Assembly (NCBI GenBank): GCA_021904315.1
Contig: CM038910.1
Span: forward strand, 8,804,001 to 8,868,000
Reading direction: 5' to 3'
Length of the DNA: 64,000 nt
DNA from: Sphagnum magellanicum
Lineage: Eukaryota; Streptophyta; Sphagnopsida; Sphagnales; Sphagnaceae
Under the pieces are notes generated by a model. The model searched no databases and was not told the DNA's origin. It saw only the letters and a program-made list of their open reading frames with translations. Positions 53,966-62,370 of the stretch are shown piece by piece; the first letter of the stretch is position 1; each line of letters begins with the position of its first letter. The translations under genes and the position numbers were made by a program.

Positions 53966-54839
53966 TATATAAGATTAAACAATTTTTTCACTGAAAACTA
54001 AATTAAATTGTAGCTGAAATTTTTGGAGGAATTGGAATGTGCCTTTAGTGTTATTGGAAAGATCTTGATGAGCAGGATTTAATGGAATTTATTTGGTAAG
54101 ATTTGGATTCAGAGTATGGAAATGTTGATTTTAAAGTGATTTATGCGACAAAAAATTCAAATAAATTTCAAAAAACCATGTTTTGGAAAGAAAAATCAGT
54201 TGAGGACGTGGTAACACTTGGGCCAATGGCACAGGCCACACTAGTATATATTTAAATTTGACATTGACATAAATAATGATGAATTATTGAAAACCATAAG
54301 AAAAAGTTAAAATAATCGATTGTCACTGGTAGTGCGCAACAACATGGAGCTCAAATTTACTATTTAAATATTAATTTAAACATTAGAGTATTACAACCAT
54401 AAATTTTTTAAATGATTATAAACCTTCATTTTCTTTACCATTATCTTTTCCCCTTTCTCATACAAATGAAGCTAAATATAACTTTTAAATGGTCATATTT
54501 TTAAAAAAAATAATGATTGTAAATTTAAAAATTAAGATTAATTTAAGTGAATCTTTAAAATTTGATTCATCATGTAAAATGATTATAAATATAAGATTAC
54601 ATTCTCTATCATTGTAGGTGTTTAATAATATTTCTAATTTATTGCTTTTTTTTTTAACAATGTATAAATTATAGTTATATATAATGAAAGCAAGAGCTAA
54701 TACAAGTGGAATCATAATATTTGGATATATTTTAAAGAAAGTATGATTATAAAGTTCTTGAATTCATTATATAACCTTGGATTATTTCAAAGCTTTTTTC
54801 CATGGCCCAGGTTTAGGGTTTAGGGTTCCAGTATGGTTG
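53966..54839. other. AT-rich intergenic DNA
   Basis: I see no gene. A short telomere-like GGTTTAGGGTTTAGGGTT lies near 54809-54826, just before the R repeat begins. Confidence 0.5.
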
Positions 54840-55410
54840 TGCAAAATGGGTCGTGTGTTTTGGAAACACTATAGAACGAGCTATATATTCCACTGAGGAA
54901 TGTGACAAGCCCAATAGGTCATGTTCTGTTAGGTGATAACGGGTTCTTCCAGGGCATGCTCCAAAGTGCAACCAATTCCTCCACCATCCTTTCAAACTTC
55001 ACCCATTTTGGCGAGTGTTCATTCATGTTAAAACTGAACCCGATTGAAATGGTTTGTGTGATGTTATGAACTCGCTATTATGTACCATGAAATGGGTTGG
55101 TACACAAGAACATGATGAGCTTGGTTGGGCAAGTTGTTGTTCTATTAACTGATAATGGGTTCTTTCAAGTTTGTGTGATTTGAACTCACTATTATGTACT
55201 GTGTAACGGGCTATTACACAGGAATGTGATGAGCGTGGAAGGGCGAGTTGTTGTTTTGTTAATTGATAATGGGTTCTTCCAAGTGCGTGTGATTTGAATT
55301 CACTATTATGTATTTTGTAACGGGCTCTTACACAGGAATGTGATGAGCTTGGTAGGGCGAGCTGTTGTTCTATTAATTGATAATGGGTTTTTCCAAGTTT
55401 TTGTGATTTG
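54840..55410. repeat. 114-bp tandem repeat array R, left part
   Basis: Units contain AACTCACTATTATGTACT, GGAATGTGATGAGC, GTTGTTCTATTAA and GATAATGGGTTCTTCC. The TGTGAT anchor falls at 55057, 55174, 55288 and 55402, so the last three spacings are 117, 114 and 114 bp. A more degenerate, longer unit precedes them. Since 114 is a multiple of three, the minus strand stays open (55023-55589), giving a repetitive 38-residue motif. That frame runs across the boundary of the inserted element at 55411, so I do not treat it as a gene. The array resumes at 62166. Confidence 0.85.
55402..55410. other. Left 9-bp target-site duplication
   Basis: TGTGATTTG directly abuts the left terminal inverted repeat and is repeated at 62166-62174 directly after the right one. 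Each R unit carries a similar word at this point, so identity alone is weak evidence. The exact 9-bp overlap between the two broken repeat ends is the stronger sign of an insertion. Confidence 0.75.
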
Positions 55411-55447
55411 GGCCAGAGTGAATTAACATCCACCAATGCACCAGTTG
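55411..55447 (+). repeat. Left terminal inverted repeat
   Basis: The repeat starts GGCCAGAGTGAATTA and ends CACCAATGCACCAGTTG. Compared with the right end it differs at only four positions (4, 5, 16 and 19 from the outside). Confidence 0.8.
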
Positions 55448-55610
55448 GCCGTTCTGTCCACTGGATGGGTTGCGTTTTTTCATTTGGCGCCGGATGGGGT
55501 TCATGACAGTCCATTTCTTTTTGCTGCTGACCATTGTACTTTTTTTTTTTGGTTCCTGCTCGTTTTTCCCTGGACCTGACTTCACACATAGCTACCCTGT
55601 TCACTTTTCT
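55448..55610. other. Left subterminal region of the element
   Basis: This is relatively GC-rich sequence (TTTGGCGCCGGATGGGG near 55482) with partial similarity to the right subterminal region. It contains no separate gene; the minus-strand open frame crossing it continues into the outside repeat. Confidence 0.5.
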
Positions 55611-55760
55611 ACCTAGCTACTGCACTCACCACCTACCCTACTAACTTAGCTACTGTACTTACCACCTACCCTATTAACCTAGCTACTGTACTCATCACCT
55701 ACCCTACTAACCTAGCTACTGTACTCACCACCTACCCTACTAACCTAGCTACCCTATTAA
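55611..55760 (+). repeat. 33-bp minisatellite
   Basis: Units contain CTAGCTACTGTACTCACC and ACCTACCCTACTAAC. Anchors occur at about 55613, 55645, 55679, 55712 and 55745. A further one and a half units appear at about 55985-56050, after the first block of 80-bp repeats. Confidence 0.85.
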
Positions 55761-55786
55761 TTACATACCCTACCCTAAAAACCTTA

Positions 55787-55980
55787 CACTAAATGCAATA
55801 CCTGCATTTTGGGCCATTTCGAAAGTACGCATGTGGGGTTCAAGCTTTCTTTATACAAAGATCCTACCCTAAATGCAATACCTGCATTTTGGGCCATTTC
55901 GAAAATACGCATGTGAGGTTTAAACATCTTTATACGAAGATCATACCCTAAATGCAATACTTGCATTTTGGGTCACACCG
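55787..55980 (+). repeat. 80-bp hairpin satellite, block 1 (3 units)
   Basis: The AAATGCAATAC anchor lies at 55791, 55871 and 55950. Units read CCCTAAATGCA, a 5-nt loop, TGCATTTTGGG, then TTTCGAAARTACGCATGTG and a TTTAAGC/TTTATA segment. The paired heptamers AAATGCA/TGCATTT make each unit a potential hairpin. Confidence 0.85.
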
Positions 55981-56050
55981 CTAACCAAACTACTGTACTA
56001 ACCACCTACCCTACTAACCTAGCTACTCTATTAATTACATACCCTACTAA

Positions 56051-56835
56051 CTTAACCATTAGGTTTAGGGTTGAGACACATAAATTAATTGATAAGTTTT
56101 TCATAAATGTATAGTAATTAATTTAAAGTAAGCTAAATTTGGGGGGAAATTTTTAGGTTTAGGGTTGAGACACAAATTAATTAATAAGTTTTTCACAAAT
56201 GTATAGTAATTAATCTAGAGTAATTTGGGGGGAAAATTTTAGGGTTTACACATATGTGAAGTAATACAATTGCATTTTGTATCTTCTTCAAAAAGAGTGG
56301 AAAAATTAGGTTGGAAGGATCACACAAAGATAAAACACATATATTTTCTTTTGGCTTTATATGAAATTTATTTGATTATTTTTAAAGATTAACGTATTTT
56401 CTTTCATTTAATAAATATTTATAGTTTAAAACCTTTGAATTTTGGTTTTTAAATTTTTTCCTATGTTCTTTTAAATTAGTTTATTTTGCATTATATGATT
56501 TGTATAGCTTGTATAATTTTTTAGGTTTAAGGCATATATCACTAAGATTTTTTTTTTGTTAGGGTTTGGTAAAAGTAAGTACAAATGCAAGTATTGAAAT
56601 TATGCCCCAAAATTTCAGTTGGTAAAAGTAAGTACGGATGTAGGTATTGCAACGAAACCCCAAAATTCTAGTTGGTAAAGGTAAGTATAAGTTTGGGTAT
56701 TTCAAGTTGAAATGAAAAAAAAACCTAAATGTAATACCCACGTTTCAAAAAAACCCATCTAAATGGTTTGGATACCCTTAAGTGAAGACCTAACCCTAAA
56801 CACAATATGCATATGCAAAGTCACTTTGAAATAAC
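56051..56835. other. AT-rich internal segment of the element
   Basis: This segment contains two copies of TTAGGTTTAGGGTTGAGACACA...TTTTTCAYAAATGTATAGTAATTAAT about 90 bp apart (near 56060 and 56150), and a small three-copy repeat with GGTAAAAGTAAGTA near 56567-56690. A stretch with GGGGGGAAA...AAATTAGGTTGGA near 56225-56320 recurs near 59010-59105. No gene is visible. Confidence 0.55.
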
Positions 56836-57275
56836 CCAACCCTAAATGCAATACCTGCACTTTGGGTCACTCCGAAAGGACGCATGTAGGGTTTAAGCTT
56901 TATTTATATGAAGATTTTACCCTAAATGCAATACCTGCATTTAGGGTCACTCCGAAAGTACGCATGTGGGGTTTAGGGTTCTTTATATGAAGATCCCACC
57001 CTAAATGCAATACCTACATTTGGGGTCACTCCGAAAGTACGCATGTGGGGTTTAGGGTTTTTTTATATGAAGATCCCACCCTAAATGCAATACCTGCATT
57101 TAGGGTCACTCCAAAAGTACGCATGTGGGGTTTAGGGTTCTTTATATGAAGATCCCACCCTAAATGCAATACCTGCATTTAGGGTCACTTCGAAAGTACG
57201 CATGTGGGTTTAGGGTTTTTTATATGAAGATCCTACCCTAAATGCAATACCTGCATTTTGGGTCACTCTAAAATA
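56836..57275 (+). repeat. 80-bp hairpin satellite, block 2 (6 units) with telomere-edged stems
   Basis: The AAATGCAATAC anchor recurs at 56844, 56924, 57003, 57083, 57162 and 57240 (78-80 bp steps). In three units the inverted repeat is an 11-bp perfect stem, CCCTAAATGCA against TGCATTTAGGG, separated by ATACC: 56920-56946, 57079-57105 and 57158-57184. Both stem ends are therefore telomere-type heptamers (CCCTAAA/TTTAGGG). Several units also carry GGGGTTTAGGGTT after the stem. Confidence 0.9.
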
Positions 57276-57815
57276 ATTAGTTAATTTCAAAATCATATGT
57301 TAACAAAAGTGTGTATGGAGGTTGGGGTTGTTGATTAGGAATCCATGATTCTTATTTTTTTTCATGAATTTTAAAAGAGGTTCTATTGTTCGTGGAACAA
57401 ATAATACAATGACAATTGTGATCAAGCTTATTTTGGTGTAAAAATTTTTCATGAAAAAGTTGAACTTGCAATCTATAACATGGAATAATTATCTTAAATA
57501 GTGATTTCAATAACTTATTAAAACAAAAATATACTAAAGTTAATCAATCAAATATCAGATTAATTAATCTGATTAAATCCAACTTTTTATTTTCAAGTAA
57601 ATAAATTTAAGCCAAATAATTAGTTAATTATTTTAAATAAATAAATGATTATATGATTCTTGATAATTAATCATCTAAATTATCTGAAATAATGGTCTAT
57701 TAATTATTTAATTATATGAAAAATTTTGTGATAATTCATTAATTATCATAAATATTTATCGCACAAAGGTAAAAAACAAACCTTATATGAAAACCCAACC
57801 CTAAATGTAATACGG
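57250..57815 (+). repeat. Segmental duplication, copy 1
   Basis: From GGGTCACTCTAAAATAATTAG onward this AT-rich stretch matches 58437-59160 in order, including GGTTGGGGTTGTTGATTAGGA, ATGATTCTTATTTT, CTATAACATGGAATA, GGTCTATTAATTATTTAATT and CAAACCTTATATGAAAAC. It lacks about 100 bp present in copy 2 before the CACAAAGGTAA phrase. No gene is visible. Confidence 0.85.
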
Positions 57816-58264
57816 AGTTTGTCAAGATCAAAAAATAAAAAGTTCAAGCTTAAATATTTTTCAAAGATGTTCATATTTTTTTTCCCCTTTTAAAGTTGTA
57901 CATTCATACTAAAAACATAACTATAAAGTCTTTAATTTAACAAGATTTTAAATTATGTTTTAAAAAAATTCAAAGCACGTAATTATTTACTTTCTTCTTT
58001 TCTATTTCACATAATAATAAAAATGATCTCTCCCATATATTAATCCTATGTTTAATTGATATTTTTATTTTTATTTCTTTGATATATAGTAAAAAATTTC
58101 TTGGTTAATATATTCATATAGTGGGTCAAAAATATTTTATATTTTATACATATATAACAAAAGTCCTTATGTAAACTTTATTTTTCATGATGTATAATAT
58201 TGGTTTAAATATTGGTCCAAATATATTGTTATTCATAACACTTAATATATAAATAATGATATAA
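57816..58264. other. AT-rich spacer between duplicated blocks
   Basis: Very AT-rich sequence separates copy 1 from the third block of 80-bp repeats. Nothing further is recognised. Confidence 0.5.
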
Positions 58265-58450
58265 ACTGAACCCTAAATGCAATACCTGCATTTTGGGTCA
58301 CTTCGAAAGTACGCATGGGGGGTTTAAGCCCTCTTTAAGTGAAGATCCTACCCTACATGCAATACCTGCATTTTGGGCCACTTTAAAAATACGGTTGTGG
58401 GGTTTAAGCTTCTTTAAATGAAGATCCTACCCTAAATGTAATATCTACAT
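58265..58450 (+). repeat. 80-bp hairpin satellite, block 3 (3 units)
   Basis: Three diverged units of the same 80-bp repeat directly precede copy 2 of the segmental duplication, just as block 2 precedes copy 1. The satellite plus AT-rich segment therefore form a higher-order unit of about 1.2 kb. Confidence 0.8.
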
Positions 58451-59160
58451 TTTGGGTCATTCTAAAATAATTAATTAATTTCAAAATAATATGTTAACAA
58501 AGGTGTGAGGCTGGGGTTGTTGATTAGGAGTTTAGGGTTTAGGGTTTACCCTAAACCTAAAAAACCCTAAAACCCTAAACCCTAAACCCATGATTCTTAT
58601 TTTGTTTCATGAATTTGAAAAAAAATTGTATTGTTTGTGAAACAAATAGTATAATGGCAATTGTGATCAAACTTATTTTGGTGTATGAATTTTTCATGAA
58701 AAAGCTGAACATGCAATCTATAACATGGAATAGTTATCTTAAATAGTGATTTTAATCACTTATTAAAATAAAAATATATTAAAGTTAATAAATCAAATAT
58801 AGTTAATCTGATTTTTAGATCCAACTTTTTATTATCCAAATAAATGAAGTTAAGCCAAATGAATAGTTAATTATTCCAAATAAATAAATGATTATCTAAT
58901 TCTTGATAATTAATCATTTAAATTATCTGAAATAATGGTCTATTAATTATTTAATTATATGTCAAAATTTGTTGATAATTCATGTACTATCAAAAATATT
59001 TTATATTCAATTGGGGGGAAATTTTTTGGGTTTAAACATATGGGACCTAATACAATCTTATTATATATTTTCTTCAAAGAGATTAGGAAAATTAGGTTGG
59101 AGTTATCACACAAAGGTAAGAAGCAAACCTTATGTGAAAACCTAACCCTAAACCCTAAAC
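58437..59160 (+). repeat. Segmental duplication, copy 2
   Basis: This is the partner of 57250-57815. Besides substitutions it carries a 58-bp telomeric insertion at 58530-58587 and an additional stretch (about 59005-59105) that resembles 56225-56320. It ends in CCCTAAACCCTAAACCCTAAACCCT near 59144-59169. Confidence 0.85.
58530..58587. repeat. Head-to-head telomere-motif insertion
   Basis: About two and a half TTTAGGG units are followed immediately by degenerate CCCTAAA units running the other way. In the paralogous copy 1 the same site reads TTGATTAGGA-ATC-CATGATTC with no telomeric sequence, so the insertion boundaries are visible. Confidence 0.85.
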
Positions 59161-59289
59161 CCTAAACCCTGAATGCAAAACTCGCATGTAATGTCATTTC
59201 AAAATAACAAATAAGTGTTATGGATACCCAAAATATGTCTTTTTATATACCTAAATTAATTATTATTCTAAATTAATTTTATGACAAAA

Positions 59290-59725
59290 TGTAAGTTTTG
59301 TAAAGAATGAAAAAAACCAGCAACTATTATGGGACCTATATGCGGGTATTGCAAGAGACACAAAAAAAACCAGTGGCTATTATGGAAACTATATGCGGGT
59401 ATTGCAAGAAATGTTATAAAACCCAACGAAAACCATGGACCCATATGCGGGTATTGCAAGAAATGTTATAAAACCCAACGAAAACCATGGACCCATATGC
59501 GGGTATTGCAACGAATGACGAATGTTAACAATTATGGGTGGCCCATATGCGGGTATTGCAAGAGATGCCAAAAATACCAGCGGCCATTATGGGACTTAGA
59601 TGCGGGTATTGCAAGGGATGCCAAAAATTGCAACGACTATTATGGGACTTAGATGCGGGTATTGCACTGAATGTAATATGCCTGTGACTATTTTAGGACG
59701 TATATGTGGGTATTGCATATTTGAA
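59290..59725 (+). repeat. 52-bp minisatellite, 8 units
   Basis: The core ATATGCGGGTATTGCAAG recurs with its TGCGGG at 59341, 59394, 59446, 59498, 59548, 59601, 59653 and (as TGTGGG) 59705, spacing 50-53 bp. Because 52 is not a multiple of three, the 107-codon frame at 59329-59652 shifts through all phases of the repeat (CGYCK, GIARN, MRVLQ) and is not a gene. Confidence 0.9.
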
Positions 59726-60058
59726 AATCTCCTTATGAGATTTATAATAGAAAATGATGTAGGTATTTTATATGTTTAAAATGTGTATATTGTTTTGAAA
59801 CTCTTCAAGTGATGTGAGTGCTATTATATTAAATGTAAGTATTGCACAATGTTCATTTTGATCTTTGGTTTGATTCTTACATCTCAAGTACTAAAAAAAT
59901 TATGACAAAAAAGACATATGCTTAACCATATACCATAAAACAAGTGTGAATAGAAGATGCTATTATATTGGGTAGTTCAAAATTGGGTAGTCCAAAAAGT
60001 AAAAGGGCTATAAAACCTAACTAACTGTATAACCCTAAACCCTAACCCATATCAGTGT

Positions 60059-61544
60059 CTAGCAATCTACAATCCCGTGTTTAGCTCGGTACGCAGCAGC
60101 TACATTTGCAGCCTTTGTTGCATGACGAGCAGTGTATAAATGCCGACGTTGCATTTCCACTTGAACTGCAGTTGCCACAAACTCTTCCTGTGTTTGGCCC
60201 TGAACCCTATAAACACCCAAAAACCACCAAGTTAAACCCTAACACACCTTGGATGAAATGCAATAAAAAAACAATAAACATTGCTTATGATTGTTTCTTA
60301 CCTTCCATGAATCATTCTAGATTCATGAAAATCCAAAACAGCTGCCAATTGTTTTCTCCGACTTGTTTTATTGGACTTTCGATCCCAATATTTGGCATCC
60401 CATGCCGTCTTGAGTTGCCGTGCATATGCGCAACAGGTGGATCGAATAATCCTTTGTAAGTCTTCATCTTTCTCCATTCGCGATGCTACATCTCGAGGCA
60501 CACTGCCCACACCCCAAGCAGTAAGCCCCAACACTTTCAAAAGTTTCTCTGAAGCTAATTTCACCAAACCTGGTTTTGGGAATGGTGGACACTGTTTTGC
60601 AACAGCTACCAGGTTTTCCCATTCGCGTTGTGCTTTGGCACGAGCGCGACTAGCCACCTTTTGATCGTTCCGCCTCTGCACAGCCATCGCATTTCCCAAG
60701 ATGCGAGCATTCATCTTGGCATGGTCCTGATGTCGAGGACCTCCTGCAGCAGTTGAAGGCCTCCCAAGTTTGGACTTTTCAGCCACTAACCCATGCACCT
60801 CCTTCAAGTGTTTCGTCAATAGCCATTTTGCACAATATGCAGTAGTGCAATTACCAACTTTGCACCTCCATTTGGACCCAACATGCGTCCATTCCTTGTC
60901 CTTCCGAGCCAAATTCGGTGGGCAAAGAAGTGCAAGTGGCAAAGCTGCCTTATCAGATTCAACTTCCGGACCTAAGCCAAAAAAAGAAAGATCAAAAAAC
61001 AAAATGTAGATATTACAAATCATTGTTTTCAGGTATTGCATAAAAAAAATTTGACAAAAAAAATCCCGCACCTTCCAACAAATGATGGAAGGTGCGGATA
61101 TAATTAAACCTAAAAAAACTTGTACAATTTTCTTAATCTGTATTTAATCTGATGTCCACAAATTCTAAAACAATCTATACGAATGCTATCTTTATATTTC
61201 AATTGTGATAGAACACCATTTTGCTCACCCATTTCCTCATCTGATGCAACATCTTGTTCACTATTTGCTTCATCTGATGCAACATTTTGCTGAATAATTG
61301 TTGCATCAGATGCAGCAACATGTGATTCAACAACTCCCTCATCTCCTCCAGCAACATATGGCAAAAGAATCATCACATCTGCCATAGCAACACTTGGAAG
61401 AATCGCCTCATCTGATGTAACATCTTGCATATTGACCTCTAGCTCAGCAACACTTGGAAGAATCGCCTCATCTGATGCAACATCTTGCATATTGACCTCC
61501 AGCTCACCACCACCGCTTTTCCTGAGTTTTCTTCTCTTACCCAT
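60059..61544 (-). CDS. C2H2 zinc-finger protein of unrecognised family (377 aa), inside the element
   Basis: Three minus-strand exons, 61544-61229, 60971-60302 and 60206-60059, join in frame with GT-AG introns of 257 and 95 bp. The N-terminus has a basic MGKRRKLRK start, then an acidic region with two perfect-period 20-residue repeats (ELEVNMQDVASDEAILPSVA, residues 14-53) and further VASDE echoes. One C2H2 finger follows: Cys142, Cys147, His160, His165 (C-x4-C-x12-H-x4-H). A basic, Arg/Ala-rich helical region (about 180-240) and a tail rich in Ala and Arg ending GIVDC complete it. Nuclear nucleic-acid binding is inferred from the finger and basic segments. An alternative exon 1 donor 12 nt downstream would add four residues. 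I see no DDE or MULE domain. It could be an element-encoded accessory gene or a captured host gene. Confidence 0.75.
61387..61506 (-). repeat. Exact-period 60-bp in-frame duplication in the zinc-finger gene
   Basis: Units 61387-61446 and 61447-61506 differ at very few bases and encode two consecutive 20-residue repeats in the acidic N-terminal region. The near-identity indicates a recent duplication or ongoing slippage. Confidence 0.9.
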
Positions 61545-62128
61545 TCCAACCTCCAACCCTAAACAAAAGACCACTAGTTATTGTTAAATGTTAATTCTAA
61601 TCAGCTAAACCAAAGCAAAATAAAAAATATAGAGGATGGGGCAAAAGGTTCAGGGTTCTTCTTTTTCTTCTACTGCAAGAGACGCTCCAGAGCTTGTTGC
61701 GTTGCAGGGTTTAGTTGCAGCAAGCTCCGGAGTTCGCTGTGTTGCAGCAGCAAGCTCTCACGCTCCGGAGCTTGCTGCGTTGCAGCAGCAAGCAAGCAAG
61801 CAAGCAAGAAAAAGAAAAAGACTTCTTACCTTTTTGTGTGCGCGTGGGTCCCGCTCCAACTCTAGCAACTCCACTCCAACTCTAGCCGCTCCAGCTCCAC
61901 AACCACAGCTCCAGCTCCCGTTCCACAGCCGCCTGAGGTCTTTGGAGCTCTGGCGATGGAGTGAGGGGGGTGGGGGTTGGTAGGTGGTAGGTAGGAGGGG
62001 GGAGGTAGGTGGTAGGTAGGACGGGGGAAAATTTTGGGGTAGAGAAGAGGTGGAAAAAAAAAAAAAAAATCGGGCAGGGAGGATGGGATTTTCGTCCATC
62101 CAGAAAACGGCCTCAACGGGCTCATCCG
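61545..62128 (-). promoter_or_regulatory. 5' leader and right-end promoter region of the zinc-finger gene
   Basis: On the minus strand a GTAAGA donor just after 61830 and a TTTGTTTAG acceptor ending at 61559 suggest a 5'-UTR intron, placing the transcription start between about 61.85 kb and the right inverted repeat. The putative intron holds three copies of a 38-40 bp repeat (CTCCGGAGCTTGCTGCGTTGCAG type, at 61685, 61725 and 61763) and a CAAG microsatellite near 61788-61808. A purine-rich GGTAGGTGGTAGGTAGG block lies at 61976-62030. Promoters at the inverted repeats are known for Mutator elements; here this is inference. Confidence 0.45.
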
Positions 62129-62165
62129 CAACTGGTGCATTGGTGGGTGCTAATTCACTCCAGCC
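62129..62165 (-). repeat. Right terminal inverted repeat
   Basis: The reverse complement of this segment starts GGCTGGAGTGAATTA and matches the left terminus at 33 of 37 positions. Confidence 0.8.
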
Positions 62166-62370
62166 TGTGATTTGAACTCACTATTATGAACTGTGTAAAT
62201 GGGCCGTTAGACAGGAATGTGATGAGCATGGTAGGGTGAGCTGTTGTTCTGTTAAGTGATAAGGGGTTCTTCTGAGGCCTGTTTGAAAACGTAACCAATT
62301 CCTTCACTATTGATTCAAACTTCACTGGCATTCTCCAACGTTCATTCATGTTGAAACTGAACCTGACAGC
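62166..62370. repeat. R repeat, continuation after the inserted element
   Basis: Sequence resumes TGTGATTTGAACTCACTATTATG exactly where the left array was broken, then follows the R unit (GGAATGTGATGAGCATGG, GTTGTTCTGTTAAGTGAT). It continues into AACCAATTCCTTCAC...GTTCATTCATGTTGAAACTGAACC, which is paralogous to 54960-55040. The first 9 bp are the right target duplication. Confidence 0.8.

Larger units (their letters stand above)
55411..62165. mobile_element. Candidate Mutator-like DNA transposon carrying a zinc-finger gene and satellite DNA
   Basis: The 6,755-bp segment has inverted ends: 55411-55447 (GGCCAGAGTGAATTAAC...) and 62129-62165 match as reverse complements at 33 of 37 positions. 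Weaker similarity (GGCCGTT, CTGGATGG) continues inside. It is bounded by the 9-bp direct repeat TGTGATTTG and splits a 114-bp repeat unit that continues in phase on the other side. Nine-base duplications with inverted ends are characteristic of Mutator-like elements. It carries one spliced gene, starting about 0.6 kb inside the right end and transcribed inward, plus about 4 kb of internal satellites. No MULE transposase motif was found, so it is probably non-autonomous or has captured a gene. Merlin-type elements (8-9 bp duplications) are a less likely alternative. Confidence 0.75.

Noticed and set aside
53190-54245. Possible Helitron ending CTAGT near 54240
   Set aside because: The hairpin before it has only a 4-bp stem and no TC start could be defined.
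55023-55589. 188-codon minus-strand open frame with a repeated 38-residue motif
   Set aside because: It crosses the boundary at 55411 between the R repeat and the inserted element. The openness follows from the 114-bp period.
59329-59652. 107-codon plus-strand frame with CGYCK-like Cys motifs suggesting a zinc-binding protein
   Set aside because: The 52-bp period shifts the repeat through all frames, so the Cys motifs do not recur in register.
58530-60045. Telomere-type repeats suggesting a chromosome end
   Set aside because: Only short, degenerate and bidirectional blocks occur, inside a bounded element and followed by ordinary sequence. They are interstitial.
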